Notes: a model not told the origin generated them from the sequence alone. Shown: positions 1 to 6,216, numbered from the stretch's first letter. The stretch is 6,681 nt of DNA from Anaerolineae bacterium (GCA_016934645.1 JAFGSL010000404.1:1-6681), one strand, 5' to 3'. Numbers and translations are program-made.

Positions 1-749
1 TCACCGACCGGGTAGCGCTGGACGAGATGCGCGAGCAGCTTTCGCACATGATTGTGCATGACCTGCGCGTACCACTCGGCAACATCACCAACACGCTGGA
101 ATTGGTCCTATCGGCTTGGCGTGAAAAGGACGTTTCTGTCCCCTTTGAGCAGGTATTGGAGATCGGATTGCGTAGCGCGCACCGCATGGAGCGGCTCATC
201 AGCAACATTCTGGACGCACGGCGGCTGACCACTCACAAAACCCTGACCGTCTCGACCATTCGCGTTCCTGACATGGTCGCCGATGTTATCGAGGTCATCC
301 AATCCTCCATCCGGCGACGCAGGCACACTCTAATTCGCCGTATCCAGGACGACCTCCCGCTTATGCAAGGTGATTTGGACCTCTTGCGCCGGGTGCTGCT
401 CAACCTGCTCGATAATGCCGCCAAATACACGTCGGATGGTGGGGTGATCACCCTCTCTGTGCAAGCCGATGAGCAAAGCTTCCACTTCGCCGTCAGCGAT
501 ACAGGCCCCGGCATCGCGCAGGAGGATCAAGTCCATCTCTTCGAAATGTTCTACCGCGCGCGCACACAGCAGCAACGCGGCGCCGGCATCGGTCTAGCAT
601 TCTGCAAACTGGCAGTCGAAGCCCACGGCGGAAAAATCGATATGCACAGCGAACCTGGCAAAGGTTCGACCTTTGCGTTCAGTATTCCACGCCGACTGCC
701 GGAAAGCGCCATTTACCACGATGCGAATGTGGTGGAGAACAACCCGTGA
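1..749 (+). CDS. Sensor histidine kinase, C-terminal part (5' end outside the window)
   Basis: This is the transmitter part of a two-component sensor kinase: it autophosphorylates on a histidine and passes the phosphate to a response regulator. The frame is open from base 3 (TDRVALDE before the first ATG at 27), so that ATG is internal and the sensory part lies upstream. Numbering from the ATG at 27, the HisKA H-box HDLRVP puts the phospho-acceptor at His11. The HATPase_c domain follows with the N-box LLDNAAKYT (Asn130), the G1 box DTGPGIA (158-164), an F-box-like LFEMFYR, and the G2 box GAGIGLAF (185-192). All catalytic boxes are intact and the domain ends normally in STFAFSIPR. A tail of about 20 residues, with no response-regulator receiver domain, follows. 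The stop overlaps the next start (GTGA), which suggests translational coupling. The input signal and partner regulator cannot be seen. Confidence 0.95.
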   Translation, partial: TDRVALDEMREQLSHMIVHDLRVPLGNITNTLELVLSAWREKDVSVPFEQVLEIGLRSAHRMERLISNILDARRLTTHKTLTVSTIRVPDMVADVIEVIQSSIRRRRHTLIRRIQDDLPLMQGDLDLLRRVLLNLLDNAAKYTSDGGVITLSVQADEQSFHFAVSDTGPGIAQEDQVHLFEMFYRARTQQQRGAGIGLAFCKLAVEAHGGKIDMHSEPGKGSTFAFSIPRRLPESAIYHDANVVENNP

Positions 750-1981
750 CCCGTCACCTCTATTACAACGACGCCACGCTGATCACCTTTGACGCGCGTA
801 TCGTCGCGCAGCGGGAAACCGAACGTGGCTTAGCCGTGCAGTTGGATCAGACAGCGTTCTACCCCACATCGGGCGGACAGCCGCACGACACTGGAAGCCT
901 TGCTGGGATACCAGTGGTGGATGTGTGGGATGAGGAGGACGCCGGGGGGCCAGGTGTGATCTGGCATTTGGTAGAGGCCGCGCCTGCCGCGACCGTCGGC
1001 GACATCGTTCACGGCAACGCAGTACACTGCGTCATCGACTGGCCCCGACGTTTTGATCACATGCAGCAGCACACCGGACAGCACATTCTCTCGGCCGCCT
1101 GCGTCGAACTCTTCCAGGGCAACACCATCGGTTTTCACCTGGGGAGCGAGGCCAGCACGATTGATCTCGACCTGCCGCAACTCACGTGGGAGGCAGCCTT
1201 CAAAATCGAAGATACTGCTAATCATGTGATATGGGAGAATCGCCCGGTGACAATCCACACAGTCACCCGCGACGACCTCGGGGACATCCCTTTGCGCAAA
1301 CCGCCGCGAGTGACAGGGGACATCCGCGTCATCTGGGTCGAGGGGTACGATGCGTCAGCCTGTGGAGGCACACACGTCCGCAGCACGGCGGAGATCGGGT
1401 TGCTCAAAATCACAGGGATCGAGCGATATAAAGACGGTATGCGTATAACCTTCCTCTGCGGAGGACGTGCCCTGCGCGATTACCGCCGCGTGCTGCACAT
1501 ACTACGCACAGCGAGCGGTAATCTTAGCGTGGCCCAAGACGAGGTTCCACAGGCTGTCATCCGCCAGCAGGAAGAACTAAAAACGACTCGCCGCGCACTG
1601 AACAAGGCACAAAATCAGCTTATAGAATTCGAGGCCGATCGCCTGTGGGATGCAACACCCGAAGTGGCTGACATCCGGCGCATCGGTATTCATTGGACAG
1701 ACCGGCCGTTTGCCGAAGCCCGCGCCATCGCAGGGCGCCTCCGCGAACGCCCCCACACGCTGCTGCTGTTGGCCGTCAGCGAGGATGATGGCGTGCGCCT
1801 GGTCTGCGCCCGCAGCGATGACCTGCCGCACATAGACGCCAGAACCATCCTGCAGGACGTCGCACAAGCACTCGGCGGACGCGGCGGCGGTTCGCCGTCC
1901 ATAGCCCAAGGCGGCACACCGCCACACCCTCACGAGACTATTGCGGAAATGCTAAAGCGCACCGTCGGATTGAAAGATTGA
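746..1981 (+). CDS. alaX: Alanyl-tRNA editing protein, AlaX long form with DHHA1 domain
   Basis: This is a stand-alone relative of the alanyl-tRNA synthetase editing domain, expected to hydrolyse mischarged Ser-tRNA(Ala) or Gly-tRNA(Ala) in the cytoplasm. The N-terminal strand region carries the family signature FYPTSGGQPHDTG (residues 38-50). The zinc site is complete: HTGQH gives His109 and His113, and CGGTH gives Cys206 and His210. A helical linker (about 260-300) leads to a C-terminal DHHA1-like domain with the glycine-rich LGGRGGGSP and AQGG (about 377-390), as at the C terminus of AlaRS. The catalytic aminoacylation domain is absent, so this is not a synthetase, and 411 residues fits the long AlaX class. 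The start is GTG, supported by GGAG at 734-737 and the 4-bp overlap with the kinase stop. Its stop lies inside a tandem 8-bp repeat. I see no functional reason for its pairing with the kinase; co-transcription is inferred from the overlap. Confidence 0.93.
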   Translation: MTRHLYYNDATLITFDARIVAQRETERGLAVQLDQTAFYPTSGGQPHDTGSLAGIPVVDVWDEEDAGGPGVIWHLVEAAPAATVGDIVHGNAVHCVIDWPRRFDHMQQHTGQHILSAACVELFQGNTIGFHLGSEASTIDLDLPQLTWEAAFKIEDTANHVIWENRPVTIHTVTRDDLGDIPLRKPPRVTGDIRVIWVEGYDASACGGTHVRSTAEIGLLKITGIERYKDGMRITFLCGGRALRDYRRVLHILRTASGNLSVAQDEVPQAVIRQQEELKTTRRALNKAQNQLIEFEADRLWDATPEVADIRRIGIHWTDRPFAEARAIAGRLRERPHTLLLLAVSEDDGVRLVCARSDDLPHIDARTILQDVAQALGGRGGGSPSIAQGGTPPHPHETIAEMLKRTVGLKD

Positions 1982-1998
1982 GAGATTGGTAGATTGGA
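1975..1998 (+). repeat. Three tandem 8-bp units at the end of the AlaX gene
   Basis: The units are agattgag, agattggt and agattgga at exactly 8-bp spacing. The first contains the AlaX stop codon (1979-1981), so the last sense codons of that gene belong to the repeat. Array identity is partial: the first six bases are constant and the last two vary. Confidence 0.75.
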
Positions 1999-2035
1999 AA
2001 TCGGGGAGTTTTCTCCCATTACAAAATTTCCAATC
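1992..2035. repeat. Nested inverted repeat in the spacer before the MBL-like gene
   Basis: The outer arms gattggaaat (1992-2001) and atttccaatc (2026-2035) are perfect 10-bp complements. Inside them sits a second hairpin, gggag (2004-2008) and ctccc (2013-2017), with a tttt loop. A transcript could form a stacked stem-loop about 20 nt upstream of the next ribosome binding site. It has no U-tract after the outer arm, so a rho-independent terminator is unlikely. It may be a processing or stability element, or simply part of the repetitive spacer. Confidence 0.6.
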
Positions 2036-2039
2036 CCCC

Positions 2040-2053
2040 AATTATCAATTATC
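2040..2053 (+). repeat. Tandem aattatc pair just before the ribosome binding site
   Basis: Two perfect 7-bp copies of aattatc lie head to tail and end directly against the GGAGG at 2054. They belong to the same class of short reiterated filler as 1975-1998 and 2919-3013. Confidence 0.6.
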
Positions 2054-2059
2054 GGAGGT
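2054..2059 (+). promoter_or_regulatory. Ribosome binding site GGAGGT fixing the start at 2064
   Basis: A strong Shine-Dalgarno sequence lies 4-5 nt before the ATG at 2064. It decides the start against the longer open frame beginning at 1986, whose extra 26 codons would be translated from spacer repeats. Confidence 0.85.
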
Positions 2060-2063
2060 AACT

Positions 2064-2924
2064 ATGCAAGAAATTGCGCCCGGAATCTTTGTCGAATCCG
2101 CTTATCCGCCGTACAATCTCGGTTTGATTGTCACGGATCACGGCTCGATTGTCATCGATATGCCGCCGCGCCCGAGCTATGCCTGGGCCTGGCAGCAACA
2201 GGTTGAAGAGGTCATAGGCAAACCACGCTACGTAGTCCTCACCGATGCATCGCTGGAACGGCAGATCGCTGCGTCGCTGTGTGATGCGCCGATCATTGCC
2301 GGAGAAGCTATGCTGCGCGCGCTGACTGCCTATGACGAGCGCGGATGGCGCGAGATGCTCCAGGCCTACGTCACACAGCATCCAGAGGAAGGCGATGAGG
2401 TGCTGCGGATCAAGCCACGCCCCCCCACGCTCATCCTGGTTGAGCATTTCCTGATGCACTATCGTACACCGCCGCTAGAATTCGAGAGTGTCGCGGGCAG
2501 CGCACCCGGCAGCCTCTGGCTCACCATGCCGGATCTTGGCTTGTTTTTTGCCGGGGATACGATCATCGTGGATGAGCCGGCACTGCTGGAACGCACACCG
2601 GATTCCAAGGCTTGGCTGAACACGTTGAGCCATCTGGCACGGCGCACCACCGTCCGCCAAATCGTGCCGGGACGCGGCAAAGCTCCGATCCAACACAGTG
2701 ACATCGAAACCCAGCGGGAATTTATGCGCGTGATGCGTCGCACGGCGCGCACCTTGGCGGGGAACAACAACCTCCGTCTTATGCAATGTGCGCAAGACTT
2801 AGGGCAGGCGTTTTACAACGCCCAGGGACAGAAAGCTGTCAGGCGCATCAGGGTAGGACTGGAACATCTCGTCGCGGAGATCCACCAGACAAGGTTGATG
2901 CCGGATGAGGAGAAAGAGGAATAG
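2064..2924 (+). CDS. Metallo-beta-lactamase-fold protein with degenerate metal site
   Basis: This 286-residue protein follows the layout of the MBL-fold hydrolase superfamily. It has an opening strand pair (IAPGIFVES...NLGLIVTDHGSIVID, about 4-32), a VVLTD strand (57-61), GSLWL and FFAGDT (about 149-166), and a late PGRG (202-205). The usual metal-ligand motif THxHxDH after the VVLT strand reads TDASLER (60-66). The GHTPG-type motif reads GSAPG (145-149), and PGHG reads PGRG. Of the five canonical ligand motifs only the Asp of AGDT (165) remains. It is therefore probably not a normal dinuclear metallohydrolase; it may be non-catalytic, a binding protein, or use other chemistry. The C-terminal roughly 80 residues are helical and charged, ending in DEEKEE. 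There is no signal peptide, so it is probably cytoplasmic. It is the last gene of the + strand unit and faces pncC. The fold call is solid by motif order; the function is unknown. Confidence 0.8.
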   Translation: MQEIAPGIFVESAYPPYNLGLIVTDHGSIVIDMPPRPSYAWAWQQQVEEVIGKPRYVVLTDASLERQIAASLCDAPIIAGEAMLRALTAYDERGWREMLQAYVTQHPEEGDEVLRIKPRPPTLILVEHFLMHYRTPPLEFESVAGSAPGSLWLTMPDLGLFFAGDTIIVDEPALLERTPDSKAWLNTLSHLARRTTVRQIVPGRGKAPIQHSDIETQREFMRVMRRTARTLAGNNNLRLMQCAQDLGQAFYNAQGQKAVRRIRVGLEHLVAEIHQTRLMPDEEKEE

Positions 2925-2957
2925 CGAATAGCGAGTTGCGAATTACGAGTTGCGAAT
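2919..2957 (+). repeat. Short tandem repeats overlapping the MBL-like stop codon
   Basis: Two perfect copies of gaatagc abut at 2919-2925 and 2926-2932; the first contains the TAG stop (2922-2924). They are followed by a perfect 12-bp direct repeat, cgagttgcgaat, at 2932-2943 and 2946-2957 (14-bp period). Nothing here looks like a terminator. Confidence 0.75.
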
Positions 2958-2966
2958 GGGCAAACA

Positions 2967-3013
2967 CCTGACTATTGACCATCTGACTATCGACTACCTG
3001 ACTATTTGACTAT
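2967..3013 (+). repeat. 15-bp-period repeats reaching into the pncC stop codon
   Basis: The core ctgactat recurs at 2968, 2983 and 2998, exactly 15 bp apart. A further tgactat sits at 3007-3013. The last copy overlaps the pncC stop codon (3010-3012, read on the - strand). With 2919-2957 this fills almost the whole convergent spacer. Confidence 0.75.
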
Positions 3014-3477
3014 CCGCGCAAGTAATCGAGAAGATGCTGTAAGGCCGCGCGGGCGGCGGCTTCGTTGTTGGCAGCACGGTCACCGGTGAAGACATGTCGC
3101 CAGGCTCGACGTTCGGTCGGCGTTGCCAGGCCGAGATAGTACAAGCCTACCGGCTTCGTCGCGGTTGCGCCCGTCGGCCCAGCAATGCCGGTGACACTGA
3201 CTGCGACCTCCACACCTAATGCGCGACATGCACCTGTCGCCATCTCCAACGCCACGACCGCACTCACCGCTCCCCAGCGACTAAGAGTTTCCTCTCGCAC
3301 GCCCAGCAGCCGCATCTTGACCGCGTTATCGTAGGCAATCACCCCACCCCAGAAATACTGCGAGCTACCCGATACCTGCGTCAGCAAGTGACCAATGAGC
3401 CCACCGGTGGCAGATTCAGCGGTAGCTATGCGCCAGCCATGCGCCTTCAGTAAGTATCCGATGTCCTCTGCAATCAT
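3010..3477 (-). CDS. pncC: Nicotinamide-nucleotide amidase, stand-alone CinA C-terminal domain
   Basis: Deamidation of nicotinamide mononucleotide to nicotinate mononucleotide is the known activity of this family; it recycles NMN released by NAD-consuming reactions such as DNA ligase. The 155-residue protein is a complete single CinA_C domain. The N-terminal molybdopterin-binding-like domain of full CinA is absent, which matches the usual length of about 160 residues for stand-alone PncC. Visible motifs are TAESATGG (19-26, with the conserved Ser22), VSGSSQYFWGGVIAYDN (Tyr49, Asn51), Lys54, GAVS, and SVTGIAGPTGAT with KPVGLYYLGLA. Ser22, Tyr49 and Lys54 match the positions discussed as catalytic in the family, from memory. 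The ATG is preceded by GAGGTGA (complement of 3479-3485), with 4 nt between GAGG and the ATG. The gene has its own promoter and converges on the MBL-like gene. Confidence 0.93.
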   Translation of the reverse strand: MIAEDIGYLLKAHGWRIATAESATGGLIGHLLTQVSGSSQYFWGGVIAYDNAVKMRLLGVREETLSRWGAVSAVVALEMATGACRALGVEVAVSVTGIAGPTGATATKPVGLYYLGLATPTERRAWRHVFTGDRAANNEAAARAALQHLLDYLRG

Positions 3478-3505
3478 GTCACCTCAATCATCCTCGCTTA
3501 AAAGC

Positions 3506-3534
3506 ATTATACACAGAAAATCGTGGGATGTAAC
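3506..3534 (-). promoter_or_regulatory. Sigma-70-type promoter for pncC
   Basis: On the - strand a consensus -10 TATAAT (3511 down to 3506) stands 17 bp from a -35 GTTACA (3534 down to 3529, 4 of 6 consensus). Transcription would start near 3499, giving a leader of only about 20 nt with the ribosome binding site in it. Position, spacing and strand all fit pncC. Confidence 0.7.
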
Positions 3535-3612
3535 ACCTCTCAAAACACTGATTTCTGCTGATGTGCGCATTGCTAAACTCACTTCATCAAATCTGATTGT
3601 TGAATGTTGCCT

Positions 3613-3668
3613 CCCGTTGTTTAAAAATATATTTATGATAAATATTGACTTTATATACAAAATACCGT
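3613..3668 (+). promoter_or_regulatory. AT-rich patch with palindrome and possible promoter
   Basis: This is a sharply AT-rich stretch between GC-rich flanks. Arms ATATTTAT (3629-3636) and ATAAATAT (3638-3645) form a perfect 8-bp inverted repeat around one G. The palindrome covers TATGAT (3634-3639), which is 5 of 6 for a -10 box, but I find no -35 at good spacing; TTGTTT at 3617 is too close and TTGCCT at 3607 too far. It could be a repressor-controlled promoter for the downstream pair, or the edge of a recombined segment. AT-rich sequence yields such matches by chance, so confidence is low. The rest of 3535-3612 shows nothing recognisable. Confidence 0.3.
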
Positions 3669-4610
3669 AACGCGCTATCCATCAAAACGATCCGGGACCT
3701 AGCGCTCTGGCCACCATTCCAGAACGCGCGCCACATCTTACTCTCCACCTTCAACGCCGCCAAACTGCCCGAAGATGATCCAGAGGCACCCGCCGATCTG
3801 TTGCCCCAGACCGGCAACTATGCCACAGAGCGCGTGTACTACAACAGCGTCTTCCTAACCGAATTGCATGAGACTGAGGATTTAATGACGCTGGGAGCAA
3901 CAAATGAGGAAGTTGATATCAATTCAGACCTCAATACCTGGTACACACGTCCCGCATACGGCGTTTTGTTGCGCACCGAACAGGCATGGTACGCGCAGGG
4001 GGTGACCTTAGGCCAATTACTTCACAGCGTTGCCTTGGCTCCAGGGGAGAGCACCAGGATCGCCGTGATTGACTGGACGCGGCGCACCTTCGGTTCAGAG
4101 GCGGGAAATGTTGACGAGCAGGAAGATCTCACAGCGAGCAGTTCCCAACGTCGCAGTATCACCGAAGTGACCAGCGCTGTTGCGAGCGAAACGCAGTCCG
4201 GGTCATCAACGATGCGGAGTCGCAGCAATTCGAGGTCTAGCGGGCATACTCAGTCGGCCTCGTTTATTTTTTCCAGCGTCGGCGACAGCTCTAGTTCAAG
4301 TTCCAACAACGATTTTGCCACGAATGTGTCGCGCTCAAGCGGAACCCGAAATATGTCTGCCCAGACCTCGCAGAATATCTCCACGCGGACTGAGCAACAT
4401 GCCACCAGCGCGCGAAGCCGCCGTACCAGCATGATTAAGGAAACCTTTGAGCAAGAAAACGAAAAGATCGCGACGCGTGTGGTCACTAACTACAACCATA
4501 TGCACGCGATGTCGATCCAATACTATGAGGTAGTACAGGCTTACCGTGTCGTCACACGCGCCGACCACTTCGAGAGGGTGCTGTTTATCCCCATTATGAG
4601 CAAATCCTAG
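3645..4610 (+). CDS. Unrecognised protein with Ser/Arg-rich centre; start uncertain
   Basis: I cannot name this family. Residues 11-145 look conserved and folded: TIRDLALWPPFQNARHIL (15-32), DPEAPADLLP (45-54), TWYTRPAYGVLLRTEQAWYAQG (98-119) and LGQLLHSVALAPGESTRIAVIDW (122-144). Residues about 160-262 are low-complexity Ser/Arg/Thr/Gln, including a run of six serines (215-220), with no membrane segment. Residues 268-316 again look conserved: an NYNHMHAMSIQYYEVVQAYRVV segment (282-303) and ERVLFIP (310-316). There is no signal peptide. The only start for the full frame is TTG at 3645, with no Shine-Dalgarno sequence and in AT-rich DNA. ATG at 3885 has GAGGA 4-5 nt upstream but would discard the conserved-looking first 80 residues. 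The real protein may begin with a missing N-terminal part, or the mRNA may be leaderless. The end may also be affected by a frameshift, since the next gene's frame is open across this stop. Coding status is supported by the amino-acid composition outside the Ser-rich part and by the neighbour 26 bp away. Confidence 0.7.
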   Translation: MTLYTKYRNALSIKTIRDLALWPPFQNARHILLSTFNAAKLPEDDPEAPADLLPQTGNYATERVYYNSVFLTELHETEDLMTLGATNEEVDINSDLNTWYTRPAYGVLLRTEQAWYAQGVTLGQLLHSVALAPGESTRIAVIDWTRRTFGSEAGNVDEQEDLTASSSQRRSITEVTSAVASETQSGSSTMRSRSNSRSSGHTQSASFIFSSVGDSSSSSSNNDFATNVSRSSGTRNMSAQTSQNISTRTEQHATSARSRRTSMIKETFEQENEKIATRVVTNYNHMHAMSIQYYEVVQAYRVVTRADHFERVLFIPIMSKS

Positions 4611-4636
4611 ATTTCCAGAAAGAGGCAGCTTTCACG

Positions 4637-6196
4637 ATGGTGCCAGTGAATTTCAATCCCAGCTACAAAGATGCGATTCGCGGCGAGTGGCTTAAAGCAC
4701 CTAGGGATTTCACTAACGGTAACCTGAGAAGCGTGCGCGTTGATGCGTTGCCCGATATGAGTGCACGTGCCCAAGGTATCCGTGTTACCTTCACGGATGG
4801 CAAAGAGCACATTTTCCCCTTGGAAGTTACTACTGGAAGACAGCCCGAATGGCCCACAGCCGATATGGAACCGGCAGTGCCACTTAGTACGATCAAGAGC
4901 ATCGACCTTCTTTTGAGCAAAGATAGTAACGATACTCCAGATGATAGGGCGGTTTGTGAATGCCCACTGGAGTACGAGGTTCGTATTCCGGGTGGCACTT
5001 TCTATCTGTACCAACCGGTAACCTGGAAGTGTGCCGATTACACAGGCATTAGTTCGTCGGCAAATGAGATTTCCGTGCCGGTTTTGCGGATGAAGATGCG
5101 CTTACCGGATTACTCGGTGATTACTCACCTGAACGACAACGCCCTATACTACAGCCAAGCGGTCTGGGCATCAGGCGATTCGCTCTTGTTGAACCGGGTG
5201 TTGGCACGCTATAACGTTAATGATCCCTATCCTGATCCCAAGCGGAATCTCGGTGATGCTCCGAACCTGAGGCCATTGGCTTCGTGCGTGGATCCCGCAC
5301 CGGTTGCGATGACAGGTAACTATCTCGGCTTCATCTGGCATTTCGAGAACGAAGATGCCCGCCAGGTATGGTTGGAGCACAATGGATTTAAAGAAGGGGC
5401 AGAGAAGACTGAGACCCTGGTTTCTTTGCCCAGCGGTGGCGTCTTTGCTGAGGCTGTACTTGGTCGCTTCAACGCTGCCGAAAAACTCGATCTGTCGCGC
5501 TTCTGGAATTGGCAGGATTCGCCGATCCCGATCTTACCGCCAGATATTGCGCCAGTGCAATCGGGATCTCGCGCCCGTGATATGGCTCTCGATGCTGGCC
5601 AGCTAGGCACCCCCGCGGTGCAACTCCCGGTGCTCCAGCAGCTTCCGGATCCAACCGGAGCGGGTAGTGTATTAAATGCTTTGACTACGTCCAACATGTT
5701 CCGTGATATGAGCGGGCAGGCCGAAGTCGCAGCCGCGTTACAGAAGAGCGTGGAGCTTTCCGCGTCAGGCAGCGAGCACGCATCGGAGCAGGCGGGTAAA
5801 GCGATGCAGGCGCTGATGCAGCACCAACAGGCACTAGCCAGTATCGCCGCTGGTGTCGCGAAGACCGGTATAACAGCCGGAGTCGAGAAGGCGAAACTGG
5901 CGAACGCGAACGTCTCCAAGATTGGCGCGGTCATCAACAGTGCTGAAAAGGCAGATGCAGCGTTTGCCAAGCAATCAGCGGCACCAACTCCACCCCAGGC
6001 ACCTGCCAAAACATCGAAAGCGCCAACGCCCCCACCCCTCCCGCCCAAACCGAAGGCCGCCCCAAGCCCATCGAAGACGATGCCATTCAAAACGGCAGCT
6101 TATACCAGCGTCATCGGCGAACTGGAAGGCGTCCTCAAGGCCCGGGGCAAGTGGCAGCAGAATGGTGACGATGACACAGACACATCATCCTCGTGA
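4637..6196 (+). CDS. Unrecognised 519-residue protein with Pro-rich linker
   Basis: No domain I can name is present. Residues about 30-165 alternate hydrophobic and polar residues like a beta-rich domain, for example QGIRVTFTDG (47-56) and YEVRIPGGTFYLYQPVTW (113-130). Cysteines occur at 107, 109, 132 and 217. Residues 226-310 form the most distinctive core: GNYLGFIWHFE (228-238), LVSLPSGGVFAEAVLGR (261-277) and AEKLDLSRFWNWQDSPIPI (281-299). Then GQLGTP (321-326), LPDPTGAGSVLNAL (336-349) and NMFRDMSG (353-360) lead into an Ala-rich helical stretch (about 361-447). A Pro/Lys linker (450-480, with PTPPPLPPKPK) and a short tail ending in an acidic/Ser run (DDDTDTSSS) close the protein. There is no signal peptide or membrane helix. 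ATG 4637 has only AGAGG at 4621-4625, 11 nt away, which is a loose fit. The frame is open back to 4529. It probably works with the preceding gene product; a structural or scaffold role is a guess from the architecture. Confidence 0.8.
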   Translation: MVPVNFNPSYKDAIRGEWLKAPRDFTNGNLRSVRVDALPDMSARAQGIRVTFTDGKEHIFPLEVTTGRQPEWPTADMEPAVPLSTIKSIDLLLSKDSNDTPDDRAVCECPLEYEVRIPGGTFYLYQPVTWKCADYTGISSSANEISVPVLRMKMRLPDYSVITHLNDNALYYSQAVWASGDSLLLNRVLARYNVNDPYPDPKRNLGDAPNLRPLASCVDPAPVAMTGNYLGFIWHFENEDARQVWLEHNGFKEGAEKTETLVSLPSGGVFAEAVLGRFNAAEKLDLSRFWNWQDSPIPILPPDIAPVQSGSRARDMALDAGQLGTPAVQLPVLQQLPDPTGAGSVLNALTTSNMFRDMSGQAEVAAALQKSVELSASGSEHASEQAGKAMQALMQHQQALASIAAGVAKTGITAGVEKAKLANANVSKIGAVINSAEKADAAFAKQSAAPTPPQAPAKTSKAPTPPPLPPKPKAAPSPSKTMPFKTAAYTSVIGELEGVLKARGKWQQNGDDDTDTSSS

Positions 6197-6216
6197 AAAG
6201 CACCGAGTTTAGCTTC

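Noticed and set aside
1986..2063. N-terminal extension of the MBL-like protein
   Set aside because: It would translate spacer repeats and a hairpin. GGAGGT directly before the ATG at 2064 marks the real start.
2967..3013. CRISPR-like array
   Set aside because: The repeat core is only 8 bp with 7-bp gaps, far below CRISPR repeat and spacer sizes; these are simple tandem repeats.
3395..3670. 91-residue + strand open frame over the pncC 5' end
   Set aside because: It overlaps pncC and its promoter and crosses the AT-rich patch; its composition is not protein-like.
4577..4610. Classical -1 slippery heptamer for programmed frameshifting
   Set aside because: No X XXY YYZ heptamer or clear downstream pseudoknot is visible. 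Only a CCCC run is present, so a programmed shift is not asserted.
4607..5014. 135-residue open frame on the - strand
   Set aside because: It is opposite the well-formed + strand gene, with no ribosome site context or motif.
5320..6090. 256-residue open frame on the - strand
   Set aside because: It lies wholly inside the 519-residue gene, is poor in charged residues and low in complexity (Ala/Cys/Ser/Gly), and has no recognisable motif. It is a shadow of the Ala- and Pro-rich codons on the + strand.
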